Shown here piece by piece: positions 1-7,003 of a DNA stretch of 18,822 nucleotides. The stretch's first letter is position 1; every line of letters starts with the position of its first letter. The stretch lies in contig CALFWP010000139.1 of assembly GCA_937927905.1 (NCBI GenBank), positions 1 through 18,822 on the forward strand. The letters are read 5' to 3'. A program made the translations under genes and the position numbers. The notes beneath the pieces are model-generated. The model did no database searches. It was not told the origin of the DNA and saw only the letters and a list, made by a program, of their open reading frames with translations. The DNA is from an uncultured Neomegalonema sp. GTDB lineage: Bacteria; Pseudomonadota; Alphaproteobacteria; Rhodobacterales; Rhodobacteraceae.

Positions 1-99
1 GGACCACCGAAACGCGAATTTTCCGCACATGGAAACTTTATCGGAACCAATCCGTGAAATATTGCTGCACGAAATTCTAGAATGAAGGACGGGTTTCTA

Positions 100-1086
100 A
101 TGACTTTAAAGTCTTTATGGTCAAGCGTAGCGGTTGCAACAGTAGCATTGATGGCGACGGCAGCATCGGCGGATACGACAAAGATTGTCTGGGGCGGTGG
201 CAAACCATCGGCCTCCACCTATAGCGGCAAATACGTGCCCGCTACGATTGATGCATTGTCAAAACTGCGTCTGGCCGGGTATCAGTGGGGCGGTCCAACC
301 GAAGGTACCCTCGATAATATCGAGCGCGTGCGCAACAATCCGACGCATCTTGCCGTCGGTCAGGCGGATATGCTGCGCGGTGTCGACGGGATCACAGTAT
401 TGCATGAAAATGTCGGGCCGGAATGCCTTTATCTTGTCACCAAGCAGGAAGGCTATGCCAATCTCGGTCATGTCATCGGCAATGCCTGGGACCTGACTGT
501 TGTAACAGGCGGCGAAAAATCCGGTTCTTTCGGCACATGGCAGGTGCTGAGTGATCTCTATCCGGACTTTGCCGATATGCCGGTTGTTCATGCCGGCGGG
601 ACCGATAAGATTATCGAAACGGTGCGCCAAAAACCTTCCACGGTCGGCTTTTTCGTTATGCGTCCGGATCCCAATTCGAAAGTATTCAAAGCCATTAAGG
701 ACAATGGCCTGAACTTTATCCCCGTCGTGGAATTCGAGTTGGAAGGCGTCTATGACTTTTATAATCTGAAAGTCGCCCATACCGGATTTGCGGGCATCGG
801 GGCCGGTCAATTTGTGGAAACAGCCTGTACATCCGTGTCGCTCTTTACCGGTGTGAAAGAAGCCATCGACGGCGTGCGCGATGAAGTATCAGGCCGTGAC
901 CTGAAGCGCTTTGATGCCACGGTCAAGCGGGTTACGAATGCGGATGCGGAGGCCTTTACGCCTTCGACAAAGGATTTCCGCGATATGTTTTCGGGCATGA
1001 AGAAAATCGCCGCGAACCGTATTGCGGAGCTGGGCAAATCCGCCCGGGACACCGCAGAAGCGGCGATTGAACGCGCGAGCAATTAA
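100..1086 (+). CDS. Exported solute-binding-like protein (TAXI-like, tentative)
   Basis: The 328-residue product begins with a clear Sec signal peptide: Lys4, a hydrophobic stretch over about residues 6-20, then AASA before Asp25, so cleavage after Ala24 is likely. The mature part resembles periplasmic ligand-binding proteins of the TRAP/TAXI kind, with an early glycine-rich segment (WGGGKPSASTYSG, about residues 31-43), a VVTGGEKSGSFGTWQ segment in the middle and a helical charged C terminus. This assignment rests on general appearance and is weak. I chose the ATG at 100 because AAGGA lies 10 bases before it; the in-frame ATG at 82 has no good ribosome site. No transporter permease gene is next to it inside the window, so it may be an orphan receptor or have another periplasmic role. 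It ends at a strong terminator. Confidence 0.6.
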   Translation: MTLKSLWSSVAVATVALMATAASADTTKIVWGGGKPSASTYSGKYVPATIDALSKLRLAGYQWGGPTEGTLDNIERVRNNPTHLAVGQADMLRGVDGITVLHENVGPECLYLVTKQEGYANLGHVIGNAWDLTVVTGGEKSGSFGTWQVLSDLYPDFADMPVVHAGGTDKIIETVRQKPSTVGFFVMRPDPNSKVFKAIKDNGLNFIPVVEFELEGVYDFYNLKVAHTGFAGIGAGQFVETACTSVSLFTGVKEAIDGVRDEVSGRDLKRFDATVKRVTNADAEAFTPSTKDFRDMFSGMKKIAANRIAELGKSARDTAEAAIERASN

Positions 1087-1128
1087 GTCAGCTTTTGACC
1101 GGACACTGCGTGTGACCGGGGACAACAC

Positions 1129-1172
1129 GGAAAAAGCGCAAGTGTAAAACCAAAAACCTTGCGCTTTTTCTG
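1129..1172. terminator. Bidirectional rho-independent terminator
   Basis: A perfect 12-bp stem (AAAAAGCGCAAG at 1131-1142 with its complement at 1158-1169) encloses a 15-nt loop, and flanking G/C and G/T pairs extend it slightly. A-runs on one side and T-runs on the other give a U-tract in both directions. It therefore serves both the plus-strand gene ending at 1086 and the minus-strand unit ending at 1195. Confidence 0.85.
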
Positions 1173-1194
1173 AGACAACGGCAGCTTCTTCGTC

Positions 1195-1314
1195 TTACTC
1201 TTTTTTTACGTCAGCGGATTTTTCCTCGCGGGATTTCTCCTTTCGCCTGCGCAGGTTGGCGCGCAGGGCTTCAGCGAGGCGCTTTTCACGCTCTTCTTTT
1301 GTTTCACCGGACAT
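1195..1314 (-). CDS. 39-residue basic microprotein coupled to pepF
   Basis: Reading the minus strand from 1314 gives a 39-residue protein that starts MSGETKEEREKRLAEALRAN and ends EEKSADVKKE. It is almost entirely charged, with an RLAEALRANLRRRK core, and is predicted helical with no membrane segment. The start is firm: GGAGGA lies 5 bases before the ATG, and that ribosome site sits in the last codons of the oligoendopeptidase gene, whose stop codon ends one base before this start. Translation is therefore probably coupled. From memory, small alphaproteobacterial proteins with a similar LAEALRANLRRRK core are widespread and uncharacterised. The C-terminal charged stretch could bind nucleic acid or a partner protein, but nothing here proves it. 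The gene is easily missed because of its length. Confidence 0.75.
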   Translation of the reverse strand: MSGETKEEREKRLAEALRANLRRRKEKSREEKSADVKKE

Positions 1315-1315
1315 A

Positions 1316-3109
1316 TCAGTCCTCCATCGCTTCCAACTCGTCGATCATCGAGGAAATCAGTGACAGACCCTGATCCCAAAACGCCGGATCGGAGGCATCC
1401 AACCCGAAAGGTTTCAGCAATTCGCTGTGATGCTTGGCACCGCCTGCCTTGAGCATATCAAAATAACGCTGCTGAAAGCCCTCTTCACCCTCCTGATACC
1501 GCGCGTAAAGCGCATTCACGAGGCCGTCTCCAAAGGCATAGGCATAAACGTAAAACGGTGCATGGATGAAGTGGCCGACATAGGTCCAGAACACCGCATA
1601 TTCATCAACCAGATTGATAGACGGACCGAGGCTCTCGCCTGCAACATCCATCCAGAGCTGTCCGATCTGTTCAGCGGTCAACTCACCCTCCTTACGGGCG
1701 GCATGAACGCGGTTTTCGAATTCGTAGAAGCTGATCTGCCGCACAACAGTATTCAGCATATCCTCAACTTTACCGGCCAAAAGCGCCTTGCGGCGGCCTT
1801 TATCGGTTTCAGCTTTCAGCAAGGATTGGAATGTCAGCATTTCACCGAACACGCTGGCCGTTTCAGCGAGGGTCAACGGGGTATGCGAAAGCAACTCGCC
1901 CTGCCCTGCGGCAAGCAACTGATGCACGCCATGGCCGAGTTCATGGGCCAGCGTCATCACATCACGGGTCTTACCGAGGTAATTGACCAGCACATATGGG
2001 TGCGCCGTGGTCACGGTCGGATGAGCAAACGCGCCGGAGGCTTTGCCGGGGCGCACCGGCGCATCAATCCATTTTTCGTCAAAGAACCGCCGTGCGAGGT
2101 CGGCCATCTCCGGATCAAACCCGCCATAGGCCTCCAGCACTGTATCCCGTGCCTCTGTCCAAGGGATTTTACGGTCGTCTTTTTCAGGCAACGGCGCGTT
2201 ACGGTCCCAGTATTCCAGCTTTTCCAGTCCCAGCCACTTCGCCTTGAGCGCGTAATAGCGGTGAGAGAGCTTCGGATAGGCGTTCTGCACCGCATCGCGC
2301 AGAGCATCGACAACCTCCGGCTCAACATGGTTGGCAAGATGGCGGCCCGATTGCGGGGTCGGTAGGTTGCGCCAGCGGTCCTCTACCTCTTTTTCCTTAA
2401 CCAGCGTGTTCATGACGCGGGTAAAAAGCGGCAGGTTCGCGGCAAAAACACCGGCCAACGCATGACCGGCCGCCTCCCGCTTACTGCGATCGGTATCCGA
2501 AAGCTGATTAAGCGCCGCCTCCAGCGGCAATTCTTCCCCGCCGATATCAAAGCGGAGTCCCGCCAGATGCTCATCATACAGCCGGACCCAAGCCGAAGAA
2601 CCGACAACGCTCTGATCATGGAGAAACTTTTCCAGCTCGTCCGACAGCTGGTACGGACGAAAAGAACGCAGGCGGTCGATCCATGGTTTGTACCGCGCAA
2701 GTTCTTCGCTGTCCGCAATCTGTTTGGCGATAACGGCTTCGTCGATTTTGTTCATCTCCAGCGTAAAAAACACTGTTGGCGTGGAAATATCCGTTATACG
2801 CCCCTGGCAATTTCCGAAAAACTGGCCCGACGCCGGGTCAGAGGTGTCTTGCTGATACAACAAACCGGCAAAAGACATGACCCGGCCCATAATTTCGGAC
2901 AGTTCTTCATAGCGCCGCAGAGCCGTGGCCATCTCCGCCCCGCTCAGACCGGCAAGTTTCCCCTCGTAATCGGCGGCCAGACTGTCGGCCTTGGCCTGGG
3001 CCTCAGCAAAGGCCGCCTCCAGTTCCGGCGCATCGGGCGCAGGGTATAGGTCGGCGAGGTTCCAGCTCGGCAATTCTCCGAGTTCGGGGTCGTGGGCGGC
3101 TGCGGTCAT
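1316..3109 (-). CDS. pepF: M3 family oligoendopeptidase F
   Basis: The 597-residue zinc metallopeptidase belongs to family M3 and is expected to act in the cytoplasm on short peptides, finishing protein turnover. The zinc motif HELGH is at residues 389-393, and the third ligand is Glu416 in the TLAETASVFGE motif. The preceding GAFAHPT and PYVLVNYLGK segments are typical of the pepF subgroup. Length and the N-terminal SWNLADLYP opening match the family, so it looks complete and active. It lies 11 bases after the small exported protein gene and overlaps the ribosome site of the 39-residue microprotein, making a three-gene minus-strand unit. Its own ribosome site is weak (only GAG-like bases before the ATG), so it may depend on translation of the upstream gene. 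Confidence 0.93.
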   Translation of the reverse strand: MTAAAHDPELGELPSWNLADLYPAPDAPELEAAFAEAQAKADSLAADYEGKLAGLSGAEMATALRRYEELSEIMGRVMSFAGLLYQQDTSDPASGQFFGNCQGRITDISTPTVFFTLEMNKIDEAVIAKQIADSEELARYKPWIDRLRSFRPYQLSDELEKFLHDQSVVGSSAWVRLYDEHLAGLRFDIGGEELPLEAALNQLSDTDRSKREAAGHALAGVFAANLPLFTRVMNTLVKEKEVEDRWRNLPTPQSGRHLANHVEPEVVDALRDAVQNAYPKLSHRYYALKAKWLGLEKLEYWDRNAPLPEKDDRKIPWTEARDTVLEAYGGFDPEMADLARRFFDEKWIDAPVRPGKASGAFAHPTVTTAHPYVLVNYLGKTRDVMTLAHELGHGVHQLLAAGQGELLSHTPLTLAETASVFGEMLTFQSLLKAETDKGRRKALLAGKVEDMLNTVVRQISFYEFENRVHAARKEGELTAEQIGQLWMDVAGESLGPSINLVDEYAVFWTYVGHFIHAPFYVYAYAFGDGLVNALYARYQEGEEGFQQRYFDMLKAGGAKHHSELLKPFGLDASDPAFWDQGLSLISSMIDELEAMED

Positions 3110-3120
3110 GTGTATCTCAC

Positions 3121-3459
3121 TCAGGTTTTAATGCCCTCTTGGGGCAAAGGCGGGGTGTTCGGGTCACGTTTGGGCAGGTTCCGCTTGCGGCGGATGATGA
3201 TGTCACCGTTGGGCATGACTTCCGGCAATTCATAGGCAGGTAGTTTGTCAATCAGAAGCGGTAAACGATTCATGAAGCCTTCGATCATCGGCAGCAGAGA
3301 GTCGATAGCTTTGCGGGCTTCCGGCCCGATCAGGTCTTCGGCCTGCTTTTCCAACTCGCGCAAGGCATCATCAATCACGCTGTCTTCCGTGTGGGCCGGG
3401 GGAACAGCCGCATTCACAGCCAGAAAACCCACAACAAACCAACCGGTCCGATTTTTCAT
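3121..3459 (-). CDS. Small conserved exported protein with PNGDIIIRRK tail
   Basis: The 112-residue product has an N-terminal hydrophobic segment (GWFVVGFLAVNAAVPPAHT, about residues 6-24) that looks like a signal peptide. A helical acidic region follows (DDALRELEKQAEDLIGPEARK), then the motif YELPEVMPNGDIIIRRKR near residues 76-93 and a proline-rich end. From memory, short alphaproteobacterial proteins share this Y-x-x-P-E-x-x-P-N-G-D-I-I-I-R-R-K signature and are sometimes mislabelled as AAA ATPases. There is no P-loop here, so that label would be wrong. The ATG at 3459 is preferred because GGAG lies 8 bases upstream; a TTG at 3465 would be too close to it. It leads the pepF unit. The function is unknown; a periplasmic or outer-membrane-associated location is inferred. 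Confidence 0.72.
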   Translation of the reverse strand: MKNRTGWFVVGFLAVNAAVPPAHTEDSVIDDALRELEKQAEDLIGPEARKAIDSLLPMIEGFMNRLPLLIDKLPAYELPEVMPNGDIIIRRKRNLPKRDPNTPPLPQEGIKT

Positions 3460-3570
3460 AACCAAAACTCCAGCACCGTTTTATCAACACCCTATTGCGG
3501 TAACAGGGTACGATATTTGATGGCGATACTTAGGTAGATGCTGTTGCGGGACAGAATTTTCAATGCCAGT

Positions 3571-3600
3571 ACCGCCTGATGAAAATAGGTATCAGGCGGT
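3571..3600. other. Perfect hairpin across the plsC stop codon
   Basis: ACCGCCTGAT at 3571-3580 is exactly complementary to 3591-3600, with a 10-nt loop. The plsC stop codon (3592-3594) is inside the stem. On the plsC strand no U-run follows, so it is not a classical terminator; it may mark or protect the mRNA 3' end. On the other strand a short T-run follows, but no plus-strand gene needs it. Confidence 0.7.
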
Positions 3601-4338
3601 TTTGTCTGCAAAACGGCCCTTGGGAAATCCGGCTTCGGCATTCAGAGCATCACTTGCCGTCTCTATACGCTCTTCCAGCAGTTCCATGAACGGATCCGCC
3701 TCCAAACCCGCGGGAATCGGTTCAAGAAACTCCATCACCATTGTGCCGGGATAACGCAGGAATGTATTACGCCCCCAGAACAACCCCGCATTGGTTGCCG
3801 TTGGGACACAAGGCACCTGAATGGTGTCCACAATCTTCCAGACACCGATTTTATAAGGTGCCCGCACCGCCGGAGCCACACGTGTGCCCTGCGGAAAAAT
3901 GATCGTTTGACCCGGGCCGTGCAGTCTTTGTTGTAGCAAAATTCCGTCCACCATAGAACGGACCGCAGCCCCTTTTTTACCGCGTCTGACGGGAACACAG
4001 CCGATACGTTTGGCATAAAGACCCAGAAACGGTGCATAGAGCAGCTCGCGTTTGAAAACATAGCGCGCGCTCGGCACCGACAGGATAATGATTACCATAT
4101 CAATGAAAGACTGATGCTTGGCCGCCAGTACGATTTCATGCTCAGGGCGCGGTCCGCGAATCTCGTAACCGGTGCCGCAGATCACCTTCATCAGCCAAAG
4201 GATGGTGCGCGAATAAGTACGCATCACCTCGTAAGCGCCTTTGCGGGAATAGATTGCAAATGGCAATCCGAGTATTCCGATCACCGGGATCAGGGCATAC
4301 ACAAGAAAATTAAAAATCCCGGACCGTAGATAGATCAT
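3592..4338 (-). CDS. plsC: 1-acyl-sn-glycerol-3-phosphate acyltransferase
   Basis: The 248-residue protein should transfer an acyl group to lysophosphatidic acid to make phosphatidic acid at the inner membrane. Block I, HX4D, is present as KHQSFID with His75 and Asp80. Block III reads FPQGTR at about 148-153, with Gln where the textbook motif FPEGTR has Glu; this variant is, to my knowledge, common in alphaproteobacteria, so loss of activity is not implied. A hydrophobic N terminus (about residues 7-28) anchors it. Its ATG overlaps the ftsX stop as ATGA, so it is the third gene of ftsE-ftsX-plsC. The pairing suggests co-expression of phospholipid synthesis with the division ABC complex. Its stop codon lies in a 10-bp hairpin stem. 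Confidence 0.9.
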   Translation of the reverse strand: MIYLRSGIFNFLVYALIPVIGILGLPFAIYSRKGAYEVMRTYSRTILWLMKVICGTGYEIRGPRPEHEIVLAAKHQSFIDMVIIILSVPSARYVFKRELLYAPFLGLYAKRIGCVPVRRGKKGAAVRSMVDGILLQQRLHGPGQTIIFPQGTRVAPAVRAPYKIGVWKIVDTIQVPCVPTATNAGLFWGRNTFLRYPGTMVMEFLEPIPAGLEADPFMELLEERIETASDALNAEAGFPKGRFADKTA

Positions 4339-5198
4339 GCACCGCGCCTTAATTTACCGGAAACTGTCAGTCCGGCTGATACCATACAGAGCATGATCAC
4401 AAACACGATTATTCCCGCAAACATAACCCACCAGTAGGATGGCGGTTGAAGCGCAGGCAGAGCACGACTGACTGTTGACATGGCATTAAATCCGTACATC
4501 GCGGCCAATGCCAGACCGCACCCGAGCAACCCGCCGCATAATCCGAGCCAGAAATAACGCACCTGGTAAAGCCCCGAAACAAACCTGTCTTCGGCCCCGG
4601 CAAGACGCAAGGTTGCAATATTGGCATGCTGTGCCGATAATCCGGAATGCACGCTTAAAACAACCACAGCCGCAATCGCGATGGCACAAACCAGCATAGC
4701 CCCGATTGCCACACTGCGTACGGCTCGAGCTGCGGATGCCGCCCGACCCCTCCATTCGCCGTGATCATCATAAACAGCGCCCGCCGCCGCTCCGTCCAGA
4801 CGCGCCTGAACAATGGCTGTGTCCGGTTCATTCAAAGGGTCGATTGTCACAGCAACAATCACCGGTGCCGGTAAATCCGAAAGTTCGGGCGTCGCCCCGA
4901 ACCATGGTTCCAGCAGTGCCGCGACTTCTTCCTCGGTCAGTGGTTCGGCATCAATCACGCCGTCCGTACTTTTCAGAATATCAAGAACAATATCCAGATG
5001 CTCTTCCGGGGCGGTTTCCTCGGCACCGATACGGACGGTTGCGGCACCCGACAACCCATCCGTCCAGGCTCCGGCAAGCTTTGTTGCACCTAATGCCCCG
5101 GCCATGGCAAAACATGCCAGAAAAGCCATTGCCGCAACGATCAGTGTGACGAGCAGGCCGCTGCCCGCTCTTACAGGAATAAGAGAATTGCGCTTCAT
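4335..5198 (-). CDS. ftsX: Cell division ABC transporter permease FtsX
   Basis: The 287-residue membrane protein has the FtsX layout: a short cytoplasmic start, a first membrane helix (about 14-36), a periplasmic domain of roughly 120 residues (including EEHLDIVLDILKSTDGVIDAEPLTEEEV), and three more helices at about 160-183, 214-236 and 255-277. In known systems FtsX joins the ATPase FtsE and governs peptidoglycan hydrolases at the septum through the periplasmic domain. The segment between helices 2 and 3 (AQHANIATLRLAGAEDRFV) is the usual FtsX cytoplasmic coupling region. The gene starts within the ftsE stop (ATGA overlap) and ends within the plsC start, so the three genes are almost certainly translated together. 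Sequence is divergent from enteric FtsX, so the assignment leans on topology and the FtsE neighbour. Confidence 0.88.
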   Translation of the reverse strand: MKRNSLIPVRAGSGLLVTLIVAAMAFLACFAMAGALGATKLAGAWTDGLSGAATVRIGAEETAPEEHLDIVLDILKSTDGVIDAEPLTEEEVAALLEPWFGATPELSDLPAPVIVAVTIDPLNEPDTAIVQARLDGAAAGAVYDDHGEWRGRAASAARAVRSVAIGAMLVCAIAIAAVVVLSVHSGLSAQHANIATLRLAGAEDRFVSGLYQVRYFWLGLCGGLLGCGLALAAMYGFNAMSTVSRALPALQPPSYWWVMFAGIIVFVIMLCMVSAGLTVSGKLRRGA

Positions 5199-5863
5199 GC
5201 CGCATCCCCGCTTGCGGTCAGTGTTCCGGCCTTCAGATTCAGACGCGATTTTCCGGTCCGCGACACCATATCAATATCATGCGTTGCCAGCACCACCGTC
5301 TTACCGAGGCGGTTCATTTCCATTAAAAGCTGCATGATGCGTTCGGCCATTTCCGGATCAACACTCCCCGTCGGTTCATCCGCGAGAATAATATCCGGCG
5401 AGGCGACAACCGCCCTTGCTATTGCAACGCGCTGTTTTTCACCGCCCGACAATTGCGGAGGATGTACATTCATTTGCTCTCCAAGGCCGACCCAGTGCAG
5501 CATCTCCGCAACATTATCGCGATACTCCGCCTCACGCGCACCGGAAACCCGCAAAGGCAGCGCAACATTTTCCGCCGCCGTCAAATGATCAAGCAACCGG
5601 AAATCCTGAAATACTACACCGATCCGGCGGCGGAACCATGCAACCTCGTCGCGCGTAAGCGTCGCAAGGTCGCGCTCAAACAGGGAGATACGTCCCGCTG
5701 TCGGCAAAGAGTCAAGATATAGCAAACGCAGAAGCGAACTTTTACCCGCGCCCGAGGATCCGGTAATAAACGTGAATTCACCTTCCGGAATCTCGAAGTT
5801 CAACCCTTGCAAGACATCAGGGCCGTTGCCGTAGCGAAACCCGACATTTTCAAATTGTATCAA
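5195..5863 (-). CDS. ftsE: Cell division ATP-binding protein FtsE
   Basis: This ABC ATPase partners FtsX. Using a TTG start at 5863 the protein is 222 residues, the standard FtsE length, beginning M-I-Q-F-E-N-V. Walker A is GSSGAGKSS (35-43), the Q-loop Gln is at 86, the signature LSGGEKQ at 138-144, Walker B ends at Asp162-Glu163, and the switch histidine is His195. GAGG lies 5 bases before the TTG. An in-frame ATG at 5947 would add 28 residues (MSFNLNCGRNRFLC...) that FtsE proteins do not have and that lack a good ribosome site, so I reject it. A rare start codon may keep FtsE levels low. The stop overlaps the ftsX start by 4 bases. Confidence 0.93.
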   Translation of the reverse strand: MIQFENVGFRYGNGPDVLQGLNFEIPEGEFTFITGSSGAGKSSLLRLLYLDSLPTAGRISLFERDLATLTRDEVAWFRRRIGVVFQDFRLLDHLTAAENVALPLRVSGAREAEYRDNVAEMLHWVGLGEQMNVHPPQLSGGEKQRVAIARAVVASPDIILADEPTGSVDPEMAERIMQLLMEMNRLGKTVVLATHDIDMVSRTGKSRLNLKAGTLTASGDAA

Positions 5864-5978
5864 GCCCGCCTCACTGCTTTGCGAACACCGTAAAACGTTA
5901 AATACACACAGGAAGCGGTTTCGGCCACAGTTGAGGTTAAACGACATCTCATCTTTGGCTTTTAAGATGCCGGATTGT

Positions 5979-5989
5979 GATATAACAGG
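5979..5989 (-). promoter_or_regulatory. Possible extended -10 element for ftsE
   Basis: On the minus strand TGT-TATATC reads as an extended -10 (TGnTATATC), about 115 bases before the ftsE TTG. No convincing -35 hexamer at standard spacing is visible. This is a guess from sequence only. Confidence 0.25.
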
Positions 5990-6051
5990 CGCGTAATCAA
6001 TATGATGAATGCATGTACGTGGGATACACCGGAAACAGACAGACCAATTGC

Positions 6052-6071
6052 ATCATTTTGATACAAATGAT
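6052..6071. promoter_or_regulatory. 20-bp palindrome between ftsE and the zinc-ribbon gene
   Basis: ATCATTT at 6052-6058 and AAATGAT at 6065-6071 are perfect inverted 7-mers around a 6-nt spacer. The element lies in the divergent intergenic region 5864-6124, 53 bases before the zinc-ribbon start. It has the size of a dimeric repressor operator, but which protein binds, if any, is unknown. A GATC-TTCT-GATC pair follows directly at 6069-6080. Confidence 0.35.
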
Positions 6072-6124
6072 CTTCTGATCTGAACACTAACTATGATTCG
6101 AACTGTTCTTTAAGGCTGATAACC

Positions 6125-6994
6125 ATGTCCGAAAAAATGATTGTCGCCTGTCCGAACTGTCAAACACGGTTTGTGGCCCCTAGGGAAAAATTTTTGCCGT
6201 CGGGCCGAAAGGTCCGCTGTGCAAAATGTGCAAATTCCTGGTTTCATACGATTGACAATACCGAGCCGGGCGCATTCTCCGCCGGAGATATACGCACAGG
6301 AAAGCAAACCGCCACAACCGCGGTGCCATCACCCGATGCACATACGCCTTCCACGACATCTGCAGATCAATCTGTAAATGTTACGGATACGGCTAATGCC
6401 CGGGAAAAGAAAATGAGCAGCTGGACCTTCGGCGCCCGGAAAAAAAATCCGAAAACTGCTGCGACCACGACAACAGGATCGCAAAAATCCGAATTCCGCA
6501 AAAGTGTCAAAGCCTCCGCACGTAAAAGGGGATGGAGGCGCTGGATCCCGCCTCTGTTTTACTACAGTGTTGCGGGTTCGCTTATTCTCGGGGCGGTCGG
6601 ATATGCGTTCAATAAACCGATCGCAGCGAAAGTCCCGTCACTTCAGCCTGCATTGTCCGCCTGGAAAACAAATGTCGATACGGTGGTTTCCAAGGTCATC
6701 CCTCCCGGCAGAACCGCAAGCATTCTGGATGTAAAATACGATCTGGAAAACACCACTGCGGGCCGTGTCCTCCTGATCGAAACAGTTGTTGTAAATACCG
6801 GCCCGGACACCATTGATGCGCCGGCGCTGGCTGTGGAAATTTTCGGCAAGGATAATGCGGTACTGGACACACTGTCCTTTCCCGCACCGCCATCCGTTAC
6901 CGTTATACCCGCTGAAGGCCGTGCCCCTTATTTCCTGCGCGTTGAAAACCCCGTGGAAAATATCGTCCGCGTCGAGGTTGATTTCGCTGAATAA
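6125..6994 (+). CDS. MJ0042-type zinc-ribbon membrane protein
   Basis: The 289-residue protein opens with a zinc-finger of the MJ0042/zinc_ribbon_5 kind: CPNC at 9-12 and CAKC at 32-35, with RFxxPxxxxxxGRKVRC between. A Thr/Ala/Lys-rich linker (about 50-140) leads to a single membrane helix (about 141-163, IPPLFYYSVAGSLILGAVGYAF). The C-terminal 95 residues (VKYDLENTTAGRVLLIETVVVNT...) look like the DUF3426 beta-sandwich. The zinc ribbon should be cytoplasmic and the last domain periplasmic. In alphaproteobacteria this gene is commonly found divergent from ftsE, as here, which suggests an envelope or division role; no biochemical function is established. It converges on the dcp-type peptidase gene with a 9-base gap and no terminator between them. 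Confidence 0.85.
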   Translation: MSEKMIVACPNCQTRFVAPREKFLPSGRKVRCAKCANSWFHTIDNTEPGAFSAGDIRTGKQTATTAVPSPDAHTPSTTSADQSVNVTDTANAREKKMSSWTFGARKKNPKTAATTTTGSQKSEFRKSVKASARKRGWRRWIPPLFYYSVAGSLILGAVGYAFNKPIAAKVPSLQPALSAWKTNVDTVVSKVIPPGRTASILDVKYDLENTTAGRVLLIETVVVNTGPDTIDAPALAVEIFGKDNAVLDTLSFPAPPSVTVIPAEGRAPYFLRVENPVENIVRVEVDFAE

Positions 6995-7003
6995 ATCCCA
7001 GCC

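Noticed and set aside
259..810. 183-codon open frame on the minus strand
   Set aside because: It is antisense to the exported solute-binding-like protein, which has a signal peptide, ribosome site and terminator; the antisense product is not domain-like.
1427..2365. 312-codon open frame on the plus strand
   Set aside because: It lies wholly antisense to pepF, whose zinc motif and full-length family match are clear; the product has no recognisable domain and no ribosome site.
4813..5337. 174-codon Ser/Ala-rich frame on the plus strand
   Set aside because: It spans the ftsE-ftsX junction in antisense and looks low-complexity; both opposing genes are well supported.
5864..5947. N-terminal extension of FtsE to the ATG at 5947
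   Set aside because: FtsE proteins begin at the IQFENV strand; the extension lacks a good ribosome site, and the TTG start gives the standard 222 residues.
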